Source: Armatimonadota bacterium
Lineage (GTDB): Bacteria; Armatimonadota; Fimbriimonadia; Fimbriimonadales; Fimbriimonadaceae
Assembly: GCA_020161505.1 (NCBI GenBank)
Contig: JAIUNY010000015.1
Span: 1 to 64,000, forward strand
Reading direction: 5' to 3'
Length of the DNA stretch: 64,000 nucleotides
Shown: positions 51,110 through 61,611 of the stretch, piece by piece
How positions within the stretch are numbered: the first letter of the stretch is position 1
Layout of the letters: each line of letters starts with the position of its first letter
Made by a program: the position numbers and the translations under genes
Notes under the pieces: model-generated
What the model was told of the DNA's origin: nothing
Databases searched by the model: none
The model's input: only the letters and a program-made list of their open reading frames with translations

Positions 51110-51880
51110 TTATCGACCGCGTCGAAACTTCGCGAGAATCTGATTCCCGCGCGAGAGTTGGAGCTGGTCTTTGTTCACCTCGGCCCGGTTTGCCCGACCA
51201 AGCATCGAGATGAAATCAGTCTCCAGGCGCATGCGTTCCTGATCCGCCCCGATCATCGTCATCGCTCCGACATCGACCTGCAAAGTCTCGCCCGAGACCT
51301 TCCAGCTTCCCCCGAACTGATTCACTCCACCGTGACCGAGAAGCTCATTTCCCTGCGACCGAAAAGTCACATGAGGGCGCCCTTGGTTGTTCCGCACCGA
51401 CCGACCATTCAGTTCGGTCAGCTCCCACTTTTGGTCGGCATAGTTCACCTGAGTTTGCGTCTGGCCCGGATTGCCGTTTCGAACCAGGGTGAGCTCCGTA
51501 CGATTTCGCCCATTGGTGATGACGGCAACTCCTTCCGAAGTCCGGAAGAGCACCTCACCCCGATCGCGGATTTCGGCGCGGAGGATGTAGTCTTGCCCCT
51601 TTTCGATGCTGCTCAGTTGATACGGCATCATAAAGTGGATGGGAACTTGCTTCCGTCCCAGCGACATGGTGAGGCTGGTCACCGGCTGCACCACACCTCG
51701 CGAGGAGCGGCTGATCGTGAGAGCAAGCTCAGCGGTTTCAGGGAGTGCGATGCGCTCGCGGTACGTCACGGTGCCACTGATCGAACCCATTTCCGCATCG
51801 GCGGTTTGGGCGAGGGCCACGGCCAAAATCGGAATCATCATGCTTCTGAGATGGACGGCCCAGAAGCTCGCGAGCTTCAT
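51110..51880 (-). CDS. Exported protein with YbaY-like and META domains
   Basis: 256 residues. A signal peptide (MMIPILAVALAQTADA) leads to a YbaY-like lipoprotein domain (about 32-130: GTVTYRERIALPETAELALTISR, ending LFRTSEGVAVITNG). A META/HslJ-like domain follows (about 150-225: WELTELNGRSVRNNQGRPHVTFRSQGNELLGHGGVNQFGGSW, and MTMIGADQERMRLETDFISML). The same two-domain arrangement occurs in periplasmic or outer-membrane stress-related proteins. No lipobox Cys is seen. It stands between ridA and gluQ with short gaps, likely one transcript. Confidence 0.88.
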   Translation of the reverse strand: MKLASFWAVHLRSMMIPILAVALAQTADAEMGSISGTVTYRERIALPETAELALTISRSSRGVVQPVTSLTMSLGRKQVPIHFMMPYQLSSIEKGQDYILRAEIRDRGEVLFRTSEGVAVITNGRNRTELTLVRNGNPGQTQTQVNYADQKWELTELNGRSVRNNQGRPHVTFRSQGNELLGHGGVNQFGGSWKVSGETLQVDVGAMTMIGADQERMRLETDFISMLGRANRAEVNKDQLQLSRGNQILAKFRRGR

Positions 51881-51892
51881 CAGGCCCAGGAT

Positions 51893-52276
51893 TCAGGGAG
51901 CGAGAGCGAGGGCCGCAATCTCAAGATGCGCCCCATAGTTAAGTTCAGGCACAGGTACCACAGCGCGCGCTGGCTTGTGATCTCCCACCCACTCTGCGTA
52001 AAGCCGGTTGAACTCGGGCCACAGGGAGAGACTTGTCACGTAGACCGTCACCTGAAACAGAGAATCTCGGGTGCAACCCACGGTCGCGAGGATGAGATCA
52101 ATGTTTGCAAAGACGGCCCGCACTTCCGACTCAAAAGAATCGAGCACGGGTTGACCCTGGGCATCGAGAGGCAGTTGTCCGGAAATCGCCACCAATCCTG
52201 CCCCCATCGTGGCAGGAGAGTAGTGCCCTTTCGGTGTCGCAAGCCCTGGCACTTCGGAAATCAGAACCGGTTTCAT
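51893..52276 (-). CDS. RidA/YjgF family protein
   Basis: 127 residues from the ATG at 52276 (the frame is open 28 codons upstream but with poor composition). The family pattern is clear: YSPATMGAGLVAISGQLPLDAQGQPV, then FANIDLILATVGCTRDSLFQVTVYVTSLSLWPEFNRLYAEWVGDHKPARAVVPVPELNYGAHLEIAALA. The conserved Arg of the active site lies in KPARAVV, and the Glu in HLEIAA. RidA proteins hydrolyse reactive enamine or imine intermediates from pyridoxal phosphate enzymes, while other subfamilies have unknown roles. Confidence 0.93.
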   Translation of the reverse strand: MKPVLISEVPGLATPKGHYSPATMGAGLVAISGQLPLDAQGQPVLDSFESEVRAVFANIDLILATVGCTRDSLFQVTVYVTSLSLWPEFNRLYAEWVGDHKPARAVVPVPELNYGAHLEIAALALAP

Positions 52277-52366
52277 GCGGCGCAGGATACACCGTCCTGA
52301 CGAAAAACAAGGGCTGGCCCGACGGGCAGCGAGCACGACCCCTGTTTTCGAGAAGCTCATCGCGAG

Positions 52367-52885
52367 CTAGCACGTTGCGCGATTTTTGTTCCACGGCATG
52401 AGACCAAGGATCGCACGCATCGGGCAGAGTCCGGTGAGCGCATCCAGCATCAATCCGAACGCGGGCAAGGCGGCGAGCCAGATCCAGCCAGGATTCACAT
52501 TCATCGCAAGAGCCAGCGAGGCGATGAGCATCAAACCGGCCGCGAGATGAGTTTGCCGGTCGATCGACATCGGCTTTCGCTCCGGCTTTTCCAAAGGAAG
52601 CCCAGCCGCGCGCCAAGCGGCGGTGCCACCCGTCACGTTCACCGCCGGGATTCCCTTTTGTTCAAGAACCTGGGTCGCCATGGCGCTCCGATGCCCGCTC
52701 TCGCAGACGACCGCAACCATCGGAGCCTCGATGCTCAGCGGTGCTCGGCCCACAGATCCAAGGCTGACGTGTTGGGCACCCGGGATGTGTCCCGCCCGAA
52801 ATTCCACGCCGGTGCGCACATCGAGCACGGCAACTTTTCCTTGCGCGAGTTTCTTCTCCAGATCCTGAACGGACATTTGCTTCAT
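52367..52885 (-). CDS. Rhodanese with C-terminal DUF2892 membrane domain
   Basis: 172 residues. The rhodanese domain (about 3-100) carries VAVLDVRTGVEFRAGHIPGAQHVSLG and the active-site loop VVCESGHRSAMAT with catalytic Cys, then AVNVTGGTAAWRAAGLPL. The C-terminal 60 residues have two hydrophobic helices (about 112-150) and match the inner-membrane DUF2892 tail of YgaP-type sulfurtransferases (LTGLCPMRAILGLMPWN). It probably transfers sulfane sulfur at the membrane. It is divergent from the efflux pair, with about 100 nt between. Confidence 0.93.
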   Translation of the reverse strand: MKQMSVQDLEKKLAQGKVAVLDVRTGVEFRAGHIPGAQHVSLGSVGRAPLSIEAPMVAVVCESGHRSAMATQVLEQKGIPAVNVTGGTAAWRAAGLPLEKPERKPMSIDRQTHLAAGLMLIASLALAMNVNPGWIWLAALPAFGLMLDALTGLCPMRAILGLMPWNKNRATC

Positions 52886-52984
52886 GGTCTTGTCGTTTGA
52901 GAGTCTGCGCGAGTGGCTCAGGATTCAACTTTCGGGACCCGGAATCCTTTTCTCGCTTCAAGTGCCTCTCCCGTTCAGAAAACC

Positions 52985-54463
52985 ATGAAGTGCGTACGTA
53001 CCGTGTCCCCCAGAGCGATGATTGTCGCAAGCCTCGCCGCGCTTGCGCTGGCGGGCTGTCAGCCCAAGGCCGAACACCACGCCGGGGCCAAGCACGAAGG
53101 GAAAAACGTGCAGGCGGCGACGATGGTCGTCGAGGAAGAGACCCTTGCTGGAGTCTTCGAAGCCACAGGCACGGTGCGCCCTCTGTATGAGGCCGAGATC
53201 TCCGCGAAGATTCTTGCGAAGGTGCTCAAAGTCAACGTACGACCAGGCGAAGTTGTGCAGAAGGGCCAGACGCTGGTCAGCTTGGATGCTCGCGACATGG
53301 CCTCCGCCCTACGCATGGCGGAGGCTCATCGTCAGAGTGCCGGAGTCGCGGTTGGCGCCGCTCAGACCGCTGCGGCCATGGAGCGAGAAACGAGCAAATC
53401 TCGAATCGCCCAAGCGGAAGCCGCCGCGACTCAGGCACGGGCGGGTCTTGCCGCCGCCGAAGCGCGACTGGATCTTGCCCTTGCTGGACCTCGGAACCAG
53501 GAACGCGAGCAGGCCCGACTTGCGGTCGCCCAAGCCAAAGCGCAGCTTGACCAGGCCGAACGCGATCTGGAACGCAGCAAGCGACTCTACGAAAGCGGAG
53601 CCATTTCTGGTCGTCAGCGTGAACTCGATCAGACCACGTATGACATTGCCAAGGCCCAGTACGATCTTGCCGTTCAGGCCGAGAAGATCGCCGCTGAAGG
53701 CAACCGTGAGCAAGATATCCGTGCCGCCAGAGAAGGCGTGGCCCAAGCCAAGGCCGCTGTCAAGCAAGCCGACGCCGCCGTGCAATCAGCGAAAGCCGCG
53801 GCAATGCAAACCAAGCTCCGCGAGGATGAAATCCGCGCCGCTCGGGCCCAGGCCAATCAGAGTTCAGCTGCGGTGGATGCGGCGCGAACAAACCTGAGCT
53901 TCTCTGTTTTGTCGGCTCCCTTCGATGGGCGTGTGGTCACGCGAATGGCGGATCCTGGCGCGATGGCCTCGCCCGGGTTGCCGTTGCTGAAAATCGAAGG
54001 CGGAGGATTCCGACTCGAAGCCTCGATTCCTGAGAAGCTCCTAGCCTACGCCTCGGTCGGATCGAAAGGTCAGGTCAAGCTCGACGCTTTGCCCGGGGAA
54101 ACCCTCGGAGCTCGAGTCGTTGAGGTGATCCCACAAGGCCAAGGACAAAGCCGGACCTTCATTGTCAAATATGCCCTTCCCGAGGTTCCGGGTCTGAAAA
54201 GCGGCCTCTTCGGTCGGGTGGAAATCGCGCGGTCGGGATCGACGGGGATTCGCGTTCCCGAATCCGCGACCTGGACGAACGAGGGTCTGGACTACGTTTG
54301 GGTGATCCAGGATCGCAAGGCGCATCTTCGGATCATCACGGTGGGTCGCCGAGAAAACGGGCTTGTCGAAGTTCTGAGTGGGCTCAAGACAAAAGAAGTG
54401 ATTGTCACGACGGATCGAAATTCTATCGCCGAAGGCGACACCGTGGAGCCGAAGAACCGATGA
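52985..54463 (+). CDS. RND efflux membrane fusion lipoprotein
   Basis: 492 residues from the ATG at 52985. The lipobox LALAGC places the lipidated Cys at residue 25. A lipoyl-like half ([34 protein letters not shown]) leads to a very long Ala/Gln/Arg-rich helical hairpin (about 110-320). The second lipoyl half ([27 protein letters not shown]) and a beta-barrel domain follow. It is a periplasmic adaptor of the HlyD/AcrA class, and the hairpin is longer than in many relatives. It overlaps the pump gene by 4 bp, forming a two-gene efflux operon; no outer-membrane TolC-type gene is adjacent. Confidence 0.94.
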   Translation: MKCVRTVSPRAMIVASLAALALAGCQPKAEHHAGAKHEGKNVQAATMVVEEETLAGVFEATGTVRPLYEAEISAKILAKVLKVNVRPGEVVQKGQTLVSLDARDMASALRMAEAHRQSAGVAVGAAQTAAAMERETSKSRIAQAEAAATQARAGLAAAEARLDLALAGPRNQEREQARLAVAQAKAQLDQAERDLERSKRLYESGAISGRQRELDQTTYDIAKAQYDLAVQAEKIAAEGNREQDIRAAREGVAQAKAAVKQADAAVQSAKAAAMQTKLREDEIRAARAQANQSSAAVDAARTNLSFSVLSAPFDGRVVTRMADPGAMASPGLPLLKIEGGGFRLEASIPEKLLAYASVGSKGQVKLDALPGETLGARVVEVIPQGQGQSRTFIVKYALPEVPGLKSGLFGRVEIARSGSTGIRVPESATWTNEGLDYVWVIQDRKAHLRIITVGRRENGLVEVLSGLKTKEVIVTTDRNSIAEGDTVEPKNR

Positions 54464-57400
54464 AACTGGGCATTGCCGGACGCATGGCGGCAGCATTCGC
54501 CAACAGCAAACTCACCCCGCTTGTCATCATCGCTTCCATTCTGCTGGGACTCTTCGCCGTTTCCCGCACGCCGCGCGAAGAAGAGCCGCAGATCATCGTG
54601 CCGATGGCGGATGTCATCGCGACGCTCCCAGGAGCTTCCGCCGCTGACGTCGAGCAGCGTCTCAGCGTGCCCATGGAGAAGCTGATCTGGGAGATCCCCG
54701 GCGTGGAGTACGTTTACACCACGTCGAGTCCGGGCCGAGCGATGTCCGTGGTGCGATTCATGGTCGGCCAGGACGAAGAGCGAGCGATGGTGCGTCTGCG
54801 CGAAAAGCTCTTCTCCCACATCGACAGGATGCCTGCCGGAGCTTCAGCCCCGATCATCAAGCCCAGATCGATTGACGACGTTCCCGTGTTTGCCCTCACG
54901 CTTCACAGCGACAAGGTGGATGCGGCCACGCTCCGTCAGATCGCCTCTCGGGTCGAGCGGACGATCAAATCGGTGCCGAATGTCAGCGAGACGATGGTCA
55001 TTGGCGGCCCGCGACGAGAGCTGAGAGTTCAAGTCGATCGTGCCGCCCTCTCGGCCCGCGGGCTCGGATTGCACGATCTTCTTGGTGCGCTCCAAGTCAG
55101 CAACCAGAGATCCGATGCCGGGCTTCTTTCGAGCGGAAACCAGGAGGAATCAATTCGCGTCGGCGACTTCTTCCGAGACGCCAACCAAGTGCGCGAAACC
55201 GTTGTCGGAGTCGTCGAGGGTCAACCAGTCACCGTTCAAGAAGTCGCCACCGTCATCGACGGCGGCGGCGAGCCCGTGGACTACGTGTTCCACGGCTACG
55301 GCACGGCTCACGCAAACGGGGCACGTCCAGAAGTCGAGCCAGCGGTCACGATCAGCGTCGCGAAGCGCAAAGGCACCAATGCAATCGACGTCGTGAGCGC
55401 GGTTCGTGCGAAAGTCGAAACTCTGAAAGGTTCGGTCATCCCGAGCGACGTAGAGACTAGCATCACCCGAGACTACGGGGCGACTTCGGCCGAAAAGTCG
55501 AACGAACTTCTCTTCCACATGCAGATCGCGATTGTCTCGGTGACGGCTTTGATCGCGTTAGCCTTGGGCAAAAAAGAAGCGGTCGTTGTTCTCATCGCCA
55601 TCCCAGTGACACTCGCCTTGACCCTGCTGGTCTTCTACCTCGTTGGCTACACGCTGAACCGGATCACTCTCTTTGCCCTCATCTTCAGCATTGGGATTTT
55701 GGTGGATGACGCGATTGTCGTGGTCGAGAACATCGTCCGGCATCTGAGGATGCCGAGTGCGGCGGAACGAGGGGTTCTGCGCACCGCCATCGAAGCCGTC
55801 GATGAGGTCGGCAACCCGACGATTCTCGCGACCTTCACCGTCATTGCGGCGATTCTGCCCATGGCCTTCGTCGGCGGCCTGATGGGCCCGTACATGCGAC
55901 CGATCCCCGTCGGGGCTTCGGCGGCGATGATCTTCTCGCTTCTGGTCGCATTCATCGTGACCCCGTGGGCAGCGATTCGCTTGCTGAAGTCTGCCGGGAA
56001 ACACAGCGGTCAGGGCCACGATGAGGAGAATCCCGACGATGTGCTGACCCGGCTCTATCGCAAAGTGATGACCCCACTTCTGCGAAAACCCGGCACCCGA
56101 TTCGTCTTCTTCGGGGTTGTCGGCGCACTGCTTCTCGGATCAATGGCCCTGATTGGCATCAAAGCCGTGACGGTGAAGATGCTCCCGTTCGACAACAAGA
56201 ACGAGTTCCAGATCATCGTAGATATGCCGACAGGAACGACGCTGGAGGAGACCCTCTCGGCCACTCGTCAACTCGCCGATGTCGCAGCAAGCTCCGATCA
56301 GGTCGTGGACTACCAGGTCTACGCCGGAACCGCCAGCCCGTACAACTTCAATGGATTGGTGCGCCACTATTTCCTTCGCGATGCCAGCTATCAGGCGGAC
56401 ATCCAAGTCAACCTCCTGGAGAAGCACCATCGATCAGTGCAGAGCCATGACGTGGTGAAGAAGCTCCGCCCGGCCCTTGAGGTGAAGGCACGCGAACTCG
56501 GGGCGCGGATCAAGCTCGCGGAGGTGCCCCCTGGACCGCCCGTGCTTCAGACCCTCGTCGCAGAAGTTTACGGCCCGGATCACGCCACGCGCATCGAAGT
56601 GGCCGCGAAGGTGAAACAGGTTTTCCAATCCACCGAAGGCGTCACTGATGTTGATTGGTACGTGGAGGATGACCAGCGCACGTTCCAATATGTGGTTGAT
56701 CAGGAGAAGGCGGCTCTGGTCGGCGTCAGCGTCGAGCAGGTGAACCAGAGCCTGTCCACTGCCCTCTCGGGGGCTCCCGTGGGACTCCTTCACGACCCGA
56801 ACAGCCGCGAGGATGTCCCAGTCAAGGTGCAGCTCGACCGTGCCTCGCGAAGTGGCCTCGATCGCCTCGATCAGGTCGATGTTCGCTCCATGAGCGGCGC
56901 GCTGGTTCCTCTCTCCGAGCTTGTGCGCTGGGAGGAAATCCCGACGGACAAGAGCCTCTACCGCAAGAATCTCCTGCCTGTCGCCTACGTGACGGGAGAT
57001 GTCACCGGGCGGCAAGAAAGCCCGGTCTATGCGATTCTCGCCATGAACAAGGCGATTGAAAAGCTCGATCTACCCGGCGGCGCGAAGCTCCAGGTGCTCT
57101 CGACTCACCTCCCTGAAGACACCCGCAAGCCCGCGATGAAGTGGGATGGCGAGTGGCACATTTCCTACGAGGTGTTCCGCGACCTGGGGATCGCCTTCGG
57201 TGCCGTGCTGATCTTGATCTACATCCTCGTGGTGGCGTGGTTCCAGGATTTCAAGACCCCGCTCGTCATCATGGCCCCGATCCCATTGACTCTCGTCGGA
57301 ATCTTGCCGGGGCATGCGCTGATGGGGGCGTTCTTCACCGCAACGTCGATGATCGGCTTCATCGCTGGCGCGGGGATCATTGTGCGAAACTCGATCATCT

Positions 57401-57705
57401 TGGTCGACTTTGTCGAGCTGCGCCGCTCTCAAGGATCGAGTCTCGAGGACGCGGTGATTGACGCGGGAGCCATTCGGTTCCGTCCCATGCTGTTGACGGC
57501 CGCTGCGGTGATCGTCGGATCATTTGTGATCCTGTTCGACCCGATCTTCCAGGGGCTCGCGATCTCCTTGATGGCAGGTGAGATCGCCTCGACCTTGCTC
57601 TCCCGACTCGCCGTTCCTGTTCTCTACTACATGAGCGAAAAGAAAGGAGATGCCAAGAAAATGGCGGCGTACGCGGCGATGAGAGAGACGTCGACCCCAA
57701 ACTAG
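54460..57705 (+). CDS. RND family efflux transporter
   Basis: 1081 residues from the ATG at 54460, overlapping the adaptor stop. Features of HAE/HME-type RND pumps are visible: membrane helix 1 (about 18-36), porter-domain sequence [46 protein letters not shown], the TM4 proton-relay pair in [22 protein letters not shown], a second porter repeat, and TM10-12 ([15 protein letters not shown]). There are no metal-specific motifs that I can assign, so the drug or metal substrate is open. It is the inner-membrane pump of a tripartite exporter. Confidence 0.95.
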   Translation: MKLGIAGRMAAAFANSKLTPLVIIASILLGLFAVSRTPREEEPQIIVPMADVIATLPGASAADVEQRLSVPMEKLIWEIPGVEYVYTTSSPGRAMSVVRFMVGQDEERAMVRLREKLFSHIDRMPAGASAPIIKPRSIDDVPVFALTLHSDKVDAATLRQIASRVERTIKSVPNVSETMVIGGPRRELRVQVDRAALSARGLGLHDLLGALQVSNQRSDAGLLSSGNQEESIRVGDFFRDANQVRETVVGVVEGQPVTVQEVATVIDGGGEPVDYVFHGYGTAHANGARPEVEPAVTISVAKRKGTNAIDVVSAVRAKVETLKGSVIPSDVETSITRDYGATSAEKSNELLFHMQIAIVSVTALIALALGKKEAVVVLIAIPVTLALTLLVFYLVGYTLNRITLFALIFSIGILVDDAIVVVENIVRHLRMPSAAERGVLRTAIEAVDEVGNPTILATFTVIAAILPMAFVGGLMGPYMRPIPVGASAAMIFSLLVAFIVTPWAAIRLLKSAGKHSGQGHDEENPDDVLTRLYRKVMTPLLRKPGTRFVFFGVVGALLLGSMALIGIKAVTVKMLPFDNKNEFQIIVDMPTGTTLEETLSATRQLADVAASSDQVVDYQVYAGTASPYNFNGLVRHYFLRDASYQADIQVNLLEKHHRSVQSHDVVKKLRPALEVKARELGARIKLAEVPPGPPVLQTLVAEVYGPDHATRIEVAAKVKQVFQSTEGVTDVDWYVEDDQRTFQYVVDQEKAALVGVSVEQVNQSLSTALSGAPVGLLHDPNSREDVPVKVQLDRASRSGLDRLDQVDVRSMSGALVPLSELVRWEEIPTDKSLYRKNLLPVAYVTGDVTGRQESPVYAILAMNKAIEKLDLPGGAKLQVLSTHLPEDTRKPAMKWDGEWHISYEVFRDLGIAFGAVLILIYILVVAWFQDFKTPLVIMAPIPLTLVGILPGHALMGAFFTATSMIGFIAGAGIIVRNSIILVDFVELRRSQGSSLEDAVIDAGAIRFRPMLLTAAAVIVGSFVILFDPIFQGLAISLMAGEIASTLLSRLAVPVLYYMSEKKGDAKKMAAYAAMRETSTPN

Positions 57706-57810
57706 CGCCTTGCCTTCGCGGGGACTTGCCACTGGCCGAGTCCCCGCAGACTATCCGCCCCCCTCAAGAAGAAGTACCGAAAACACCCACCCGCGTTTAT
57801 ACTGGGAGAT

Positions 57811-59445
57811 ATGAGACGAGCCGCCGTACTTCTTGCTGTCCTCTCACTTGCCGGAGCCTCTATGGCTCAGATCTATCGACCAGGCTGGACTTCGGTGATG
57901 AACGGCAAAACCGAAGGCGGAGAATACGGCGCGTCCATTGCCCTGGATCCGATGGGAAATGTTGTCGCTCTCGGCTCGACGGCGCCTCGCGAATCCGGCG
58001 CACTTCGGCGCGATCTCTTCATGCGCAAGTTTTCGCCGCTCGGCCAAGTGCTGTGGGAAGTCCGGCTGGATCCGACGAAGAAGAAAGTCGACGACTGGGC
58101 TCACTCGGTGGTCTCGGCTCCGAATGGGGATCTGTTTGTCTCCTCGGCCGCTCCGCTCCCGAACCAGGATCGCTTCGTGATGTCTCGGGTCAGCGGAGCA
58201 AGCGGCCAGATCATGTGGTCGCAAATCTTGGACACCGGTCAGGATCGCGCGACTCCCCGGCACCTGATGGTCGATCCCACGGGCGGCGTGATCCAGGCCG
58301 GAGGCGTCGGGTCGAACGCGCGCGGCGGACTCCTTGCCGTGAAGTGGTCGGAGTCCGGAACTCCCGTCTGGACGACCCGGTTCGCGGGACCTCAAGGCGA
58401 CTCGGAGTGCCTGGGGGCAGCCGTGTCCTCCACCGGCGAAGTTGCCCTCACCGGCTACATCACCACCGCTACGTCTGGTCAAGACTTGGTAGTTGGCCTG
58501 ATTTCGCCCGGCGGGACTCTCTCGTGGCAGAAGTCATTCTCCGGGAGCGAAGGGTTTGGTCGCGATAAAGGCACGGCCGTCACGTTTAGCCCGAACGGCG
58601 AGGTCTGGGTCGCCGGGGAGTTCTATGTTGAAGGATCGGTCAGCTACCTAACCCTGCTTCGCCTGAACAAAGCCGATGGTCGTGAGCTTGGCCGGACGAT
58701 CATCAGCACTCCGCGCGGCATTGCTGGAGCGGCTGCTGGCATCCATCCGACCGCTGGTGGCGTTCTCGTTGCGGGGCAGCTTTACGAGATCACCGCCAAT
58801 GGCACCGATCTCGCCCTCGCGAAATTCTCATCCACCGGCGAAAAGATGTGGCACACCCTGGTGAATGCAGGCGAGAAAACGGAAGAACTCGGCCGTGCCT
58901 TCGCGGTGGACTCCTACGGAAACGCTTACATTGCCGGAGAATCAACCGTTCGGAATCAGATGGGGCTCACTCTCCTCGGGCGCGTGAACCGTGACGGCAA
59001 GCTGGCCTGGCAACACAAGAACGATCAGACCGATTTCCGCAGCCATCCAGGGCAGATCTTGGTGGATTCGATCACGGGAAATGTCTATGTGATCGGATCG
59101 CCGGATGGTGGCGTGACATCGCGATTCTCCCTCCAAGCTTTCTTCCAATCTCCTACCGCAAGTGGCGATAGCTTCACCACGCCTTCGGACAAACCTCTTG
59201 CCATCGAGGCCGGGAGCGGCGTGAAATCGAACGATATCTTCGGCAAGCTCGCCACGGTGGAGTTGGTGACTCCTCCCAAGGAAGGCACCCTCGCGCTGAC
59301 CCCTGAGGGCGGTCTGACCTACTCGCCAGCGAAGGACTTTGTCGGGAAGTCCACTTTCCGATATCGACTGACTCGCGAGGGGCTCGCGCCAAGCGAAGCC
59401 GACGTGGTCATCACGGTGACGAAACCTGTGCCTCCGCCTAAGTGA
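57811..59445 (+). CDS. Exported beta-propeller protein with cadherin-like end
   Basis: 544 residues after a signal peptide (MRRAAVLLAVLSLAGASMA). Residues about 25-440 contain seven or so SBBP-type propeller repeats with the ...GNVVALGST, GDLFVSSA, GEVWVAGEFYVEG, GNAYIAGEST and GNVYVIGSP signatures, each followed by a W- or F-containing strand. The C-terminal 90 residues (DSFTTPSDKPLAIEAGSGVKSND and GTLALTPEGGLTYSPAKDFVGKSTFRYRLT) match a cadherin-like/Big-type domain. It probably is an extracellular or periplasmic binding or adhesion protein. The start is preceded by GGGAG. Confidence 0.9.
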   Translation: MRRAAVLLAVLSLAGASMAQIYRPGWTSVMNGKTEGGEYGASIALDPMGNVVALGSTAPRESGALRRDLFMRKFSPLGQVLWEVRLDPTKKKVDDWAHSVVSAPNGDLFVSSAAPLPNQDRFVMSRVSGASGQIMWSQILDTGQDRATPRHLMVDPTGGVIQAGGVGSNARGGLLAVKWSESGTPVWTTRFAGPQGDSECLGAAVSSTGEVALTGYITTATSGQDLVVGLISPGGTLSWQKSFSGSEGFGRDKGTAVTFSPNGEVWVAGEFYVEGSVSYLTLLRLNKADGRELGRTIISTPRGIAGAAAGIHPTAGGVLVAGQLYEITANGTDLALAKFSSTGEKMWHTLVNAGEKTEELGRAFAVDSYGNAYIAGESTVRNQMGLTLLGRVNRDGKLAWQHKNDQTDFRSHPGQILVDSITGNVYVIGSPDGGVTSRFSLQAFFQSPTASGDSFTTPSDKPLAIEAGSGVKSNDIFGKLATVELVTPPKEGTLALTPEGGLTYSPAKDFVGKSTFRYRLTREGLAPSEADVVITVTKPVPPPK

Positions 59446-59561
59446 GGCTGGGATACACCGGCCCTCGGCGCGGCTGGAGCTTCGAGCCGTGCAAAAGGAC
59501 ACCCTGCAGCGCATACCAGACGGTTCAACGCACCGGTTCTCAGGGTTCGAGGCGCCTTGCT

Positions 59562-59596
59562 CAGTGAGTGAAGGAGCGAACGCGAGTGAAGGAACG
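59562..59596 (+). repeat. 35-bp dispersed repeat, copy 2
   Basis: Matches 26704-26738 (opposite strand) at 34 of 35 positions and contains the same internal near-duplication of GAGTGAAGGA. Here it is intergenic; translated from its GTG it would give VKERTRVKERR, like the first residues of the SANT-like protein, before a stop. Confidence 0.8.
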
Positions 59597-59620
59597 GCGC
59601 ATTCGCGGGAACTCGGGGAC

Positions 59621-59637
59621 TATTACATAATGTAATA
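59621..59637. promoter_or_regulatory. Palindrome 8 nt before the YVTN-repeat gene
   Basis: TATTACAT, one central A, then ATGTAATA form a perfect 8+1+8 palindrome that ends 7 nt before the start codon. It is AT-rich within GC-rich surroundings and would cover the ribosome site, so it may be an operator (MarR/TetR-type size) or include a -10 element. Confidence 0.5.
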
Positions 59638-59644
59638 TCTTTTC

Positions 59645-60643
59645 ATGAGCCTCGCTACCTGCGCCCTTCTGCTGGCTACCCTCACGACGCCTGCCTCTCC
59701 CTCGGGGACACTGTTCGTTCTCAACAAAGCCGAAGACTCGGTGACCCTGATCGACTTGAAGACCGGCCAGAACCGAGCGACGCTGAAAACAGGCCCCGAT
59801 CCGAACGAGGCCATTGTCTCGCCGAACCAGAAGCTGGTAGCGATAACCGACATGGGCCGGGGGCCGTCAAGGCCAGGCAACACGATGACGCTGGTCGATG
59901 TCGCGCAAGGCAAAGTGAGCAAGACCATCGACTTGAGCCCCCATGGCACGGCGCATGGCATCGTCTGGCTCAGCGATACCCGGCTGATTTTCACGAGCCA
60001 CAACACGGATACGTTGAACGAGCTCGACATCGAGAGCGGCAAGATCATCCGCACGATTCCGACCGAACAGAAAGGCACGCACCTCGCTGTCATCACCAAG
60101 GATCAGAAGCGGGCATTTGCCGTGAACGCCTTTTCCGGCTCCGTGACGGCGATTGATCTGGACGCCGGCAAGGTCATCAAGCAGATTCCTACCGGAAACC
60201 GCGCCGAAGGAATTTCGCTGTCGCCAGATGGCAAATGGGTGGCCTGCGGAAATGTGGGAGCAAACTCCGTCTCCATCATTGATACGACGAACCTTGAGGT
60301 CGTCCATACGATGACCGAAGTTCAGGGCCCGATCCGCACCCTTTTCACGGCGGACGGGAAGCATCTCTTGGCTTCGAGCATCCAGGTCGGCCTTCGCGTC
60401 TTCGAAGTCGGGTCGTGGGCCTCCAAAGCAACAATCAACATGACCGCGCCGGAATCTGGCGTGAAGGTCGGCGAGAGTGCCCCGATCGCCCCGATGAATC
60501 TCTGGCAGGCACAGAACGGATTGATCTACAACGTTTTGGTCGCTCACAATCGTGTCGTCGAGATCGACCCGACGACGTGGAAGGTCACACGCGGCTTCGC
60601 CACCGGGCAGGTCCCGGACGGGATCTGCGTCGCGGAAGGATAG
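59645..60643 (+). CDS. Exported YVTN-type beta-propeller protein
   Basis: 332 residues. A short hydrophobic signal (LATCALLLATLTTPASP) is followed by seven-bladed propeller repeats of the YVTN type: GTLFVLNKAEDSVTLIDLKTGQNRATLKTGPDPNEAIVSPNQKLVAITD, GSVTAIDLDAGKVIKQIPTGNRAEGISLSPDGKWVACGN and NSVSIIDTTNLEVVHTM. No catalytic motif is visible. Such proteins often bind ligands or partners in the periplasm or at the surface. An unusual palindrome lies just before the start codon, in place of a clear ribosome site, suggesting control of this gene. Confidence 0.9.
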   Translation: MSLATCALLLATLTTPASPSGTLFVLNKAEDSVTLIDLKTGQNRATLKTGPDPNEAIVSPNQKLVAITDMGRGPSRPGNTMTLVDVAQGKVSKTIDLSPHGTAHGIVWLSDTRLIFTSHNTDTLNELDIESGKIIRTIPTEQKGTHLAVITKDQKRAFAVNAFSGSVTAIDLDAGKVIKQIPTGNRAEGISLSPDGKWVACGNVGANSVSIIDTTNLEVVHTMTEVQGPIRTLFTADGKHLLASSIQVGLRVFEVGSWASKATINMTAPESGVKVGESAPIAPMNLWQAQNGLIYNVLVAHNRVVEIDPTTWKVTRGFATGQVPDGICVAEG

Positions 60644-60698
60644 ATACCAGAGTCTCCGGACTGGCCCAGAGTGCTACAGACGGCTCCGGAGAAATGCC

Positions 60699-61163
60699 TT
60701 AGGATTCAATCACAGGATTCGCCAGTTCGTATTGAATTTTGCCCTCGCTTGCGTACTTGCCGAGCAGAATTTGCACCGCATTTGCTCGATCGGCGTTCTC
60801 ACAATCGAGGGCAATCAAGTACTCTGAGGATCTCTCGATCAGGCACCCGCACTCTTGGCACTGCTTCACGAGGTTCGCCTTCTCCAGGGGAGTGGCGTCA
60901 GCCATCCACACCCGAATCGTGATCCGCCCAGATGACGAAAGGATCCGAAACGAGCCGCTGGGCAGCTTTTCAAACTGATCCCCGAGCGAAAGGCCGTAGA
61001 GGAAAAAGGGGATGCAACACAATACGTGAGAGCCATCCTCTTGCCGAGCCGTCCAAACCTGTTCGAACTCGCCTGGACAAGCTTCGGCATCGACCCATAA
61101 CTGAAGTAAATAGTTCGATCGATCTCGCCATACCGAGGATGGGTGAACCAGGAATTTACTCAT
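60699..61163 (-). CDS. DUF4265 domain protein
   Basis: 154 residues, no signal peptide. The core EEFEQVWTARQEDGSHVLCCIPFFLYGLSLGDQFEKLPSG-like segment (residues about 33-70) with IPFF, YG and SLGD matches DUF4265, a family of small proteins often found in genomic islands with toxin-immunity type genes. SGRITIRVWMADAT continues the fold, then a helical end with CQECGCL. The role is unknown; an immunity-type function is only a guess from the family's typical neighbourhoods. Confidence 0.8.
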   Translation of the reverse strand: MSKFLVHPSSVWRDRSNYLLQLWVDAEACPGEFEQVWTARQEDGSHVLCCIPFFLYGLSLGDQFEKLPSGSFRILSSSGRITIRVWMADATPLEKANLVKQCQECGCLIERSSEYLIALDCENADRANAVQILLGKYASEGKIQYELANPVIES

Positions 61164-61241
61164 AGTCTCTCTAGCGTTCTGTGCCGGCGAAGATCAGGAA
61201 CCATCAAGTTGTTGAGTGCGCTGACTCAGCCCTCAGACGTC

Positions 61242-61487
61242 TTAGCCAACGGGCGAGACCACAATCTTGAAGTCAACAAATTCTGACATATCATTGCACC
61301 AGACGTTGCACCTCAATCGAACGCTCTCAAAAGGGTCGCTTCCTTCGAGAATCTGAACTTCCATACCAGGCAGCCACCAATTCTGCCCACCTTCTAGTCT
61401 CACCAGATACATCCAGAATCTTGATTCCGCGCCATGGAGCGAGACCCTGAAGCGCCCACGTCTCCCCCGCGCTGAGCATTCGATCAT
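61242..61487 (-). CDS. Small hypothetical protein
   Basis: 81 residues from the ATG at 61487 (a GTG lies one codon upstream). The composition is protein-like, with beta-strand pattern (RFRVSLHGAESRFWMYLVRLEG, GMEVQILEGSDPFESVRLRCNVWC), so it is probably a real compact beta protein. I recognise no family. Neighbours are the DUF4265 gene and a gene remnant on the opposite strand that overlaps its start region. Confidence 0.5.
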   Translation of the reverse strand: MIECSARGRRGRFRVSLHGAESRFWMYLVRLEGGQNWWLPGMEVQILEGSDPFESVRLRCNVWCNDMSEFVDFKIVVSPVG

Positions 61488-61611
61488 CACAACCCAACAT
61501 CAGAGTCGAGACACTTCACGTCGACGGTGACTCCTATCGCAAACTTGGCTCGGGTGCGGACTTCTTCCACGAGAACGTCGATGTACGCATCCGAATTGAG
61601 CCTAAACTCTA
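61452..61611 (+). pseudogene. Possible 3' remnant of a lost gene
   Basis: An open frame without a start codon runs from a TGA near 61450 to the TAG at 61609-61611. Its last 37 codons read RVETLHVDGDSYRKLGSGADFFH... and end VDVRIRIEPKL, with convincing protein composition. No gene body lies upstream, so it looks like the end of a gene whose front was removed. It overlaps the start region of the opposite small gene. Family unknown. Confidence 0.3.

Noticed and set aside
59480-59560. GGTTCGAG-containing stretch resembling a tRNA T-loop
   Set aside because: No acceptor or anticodon stem can be built around it.
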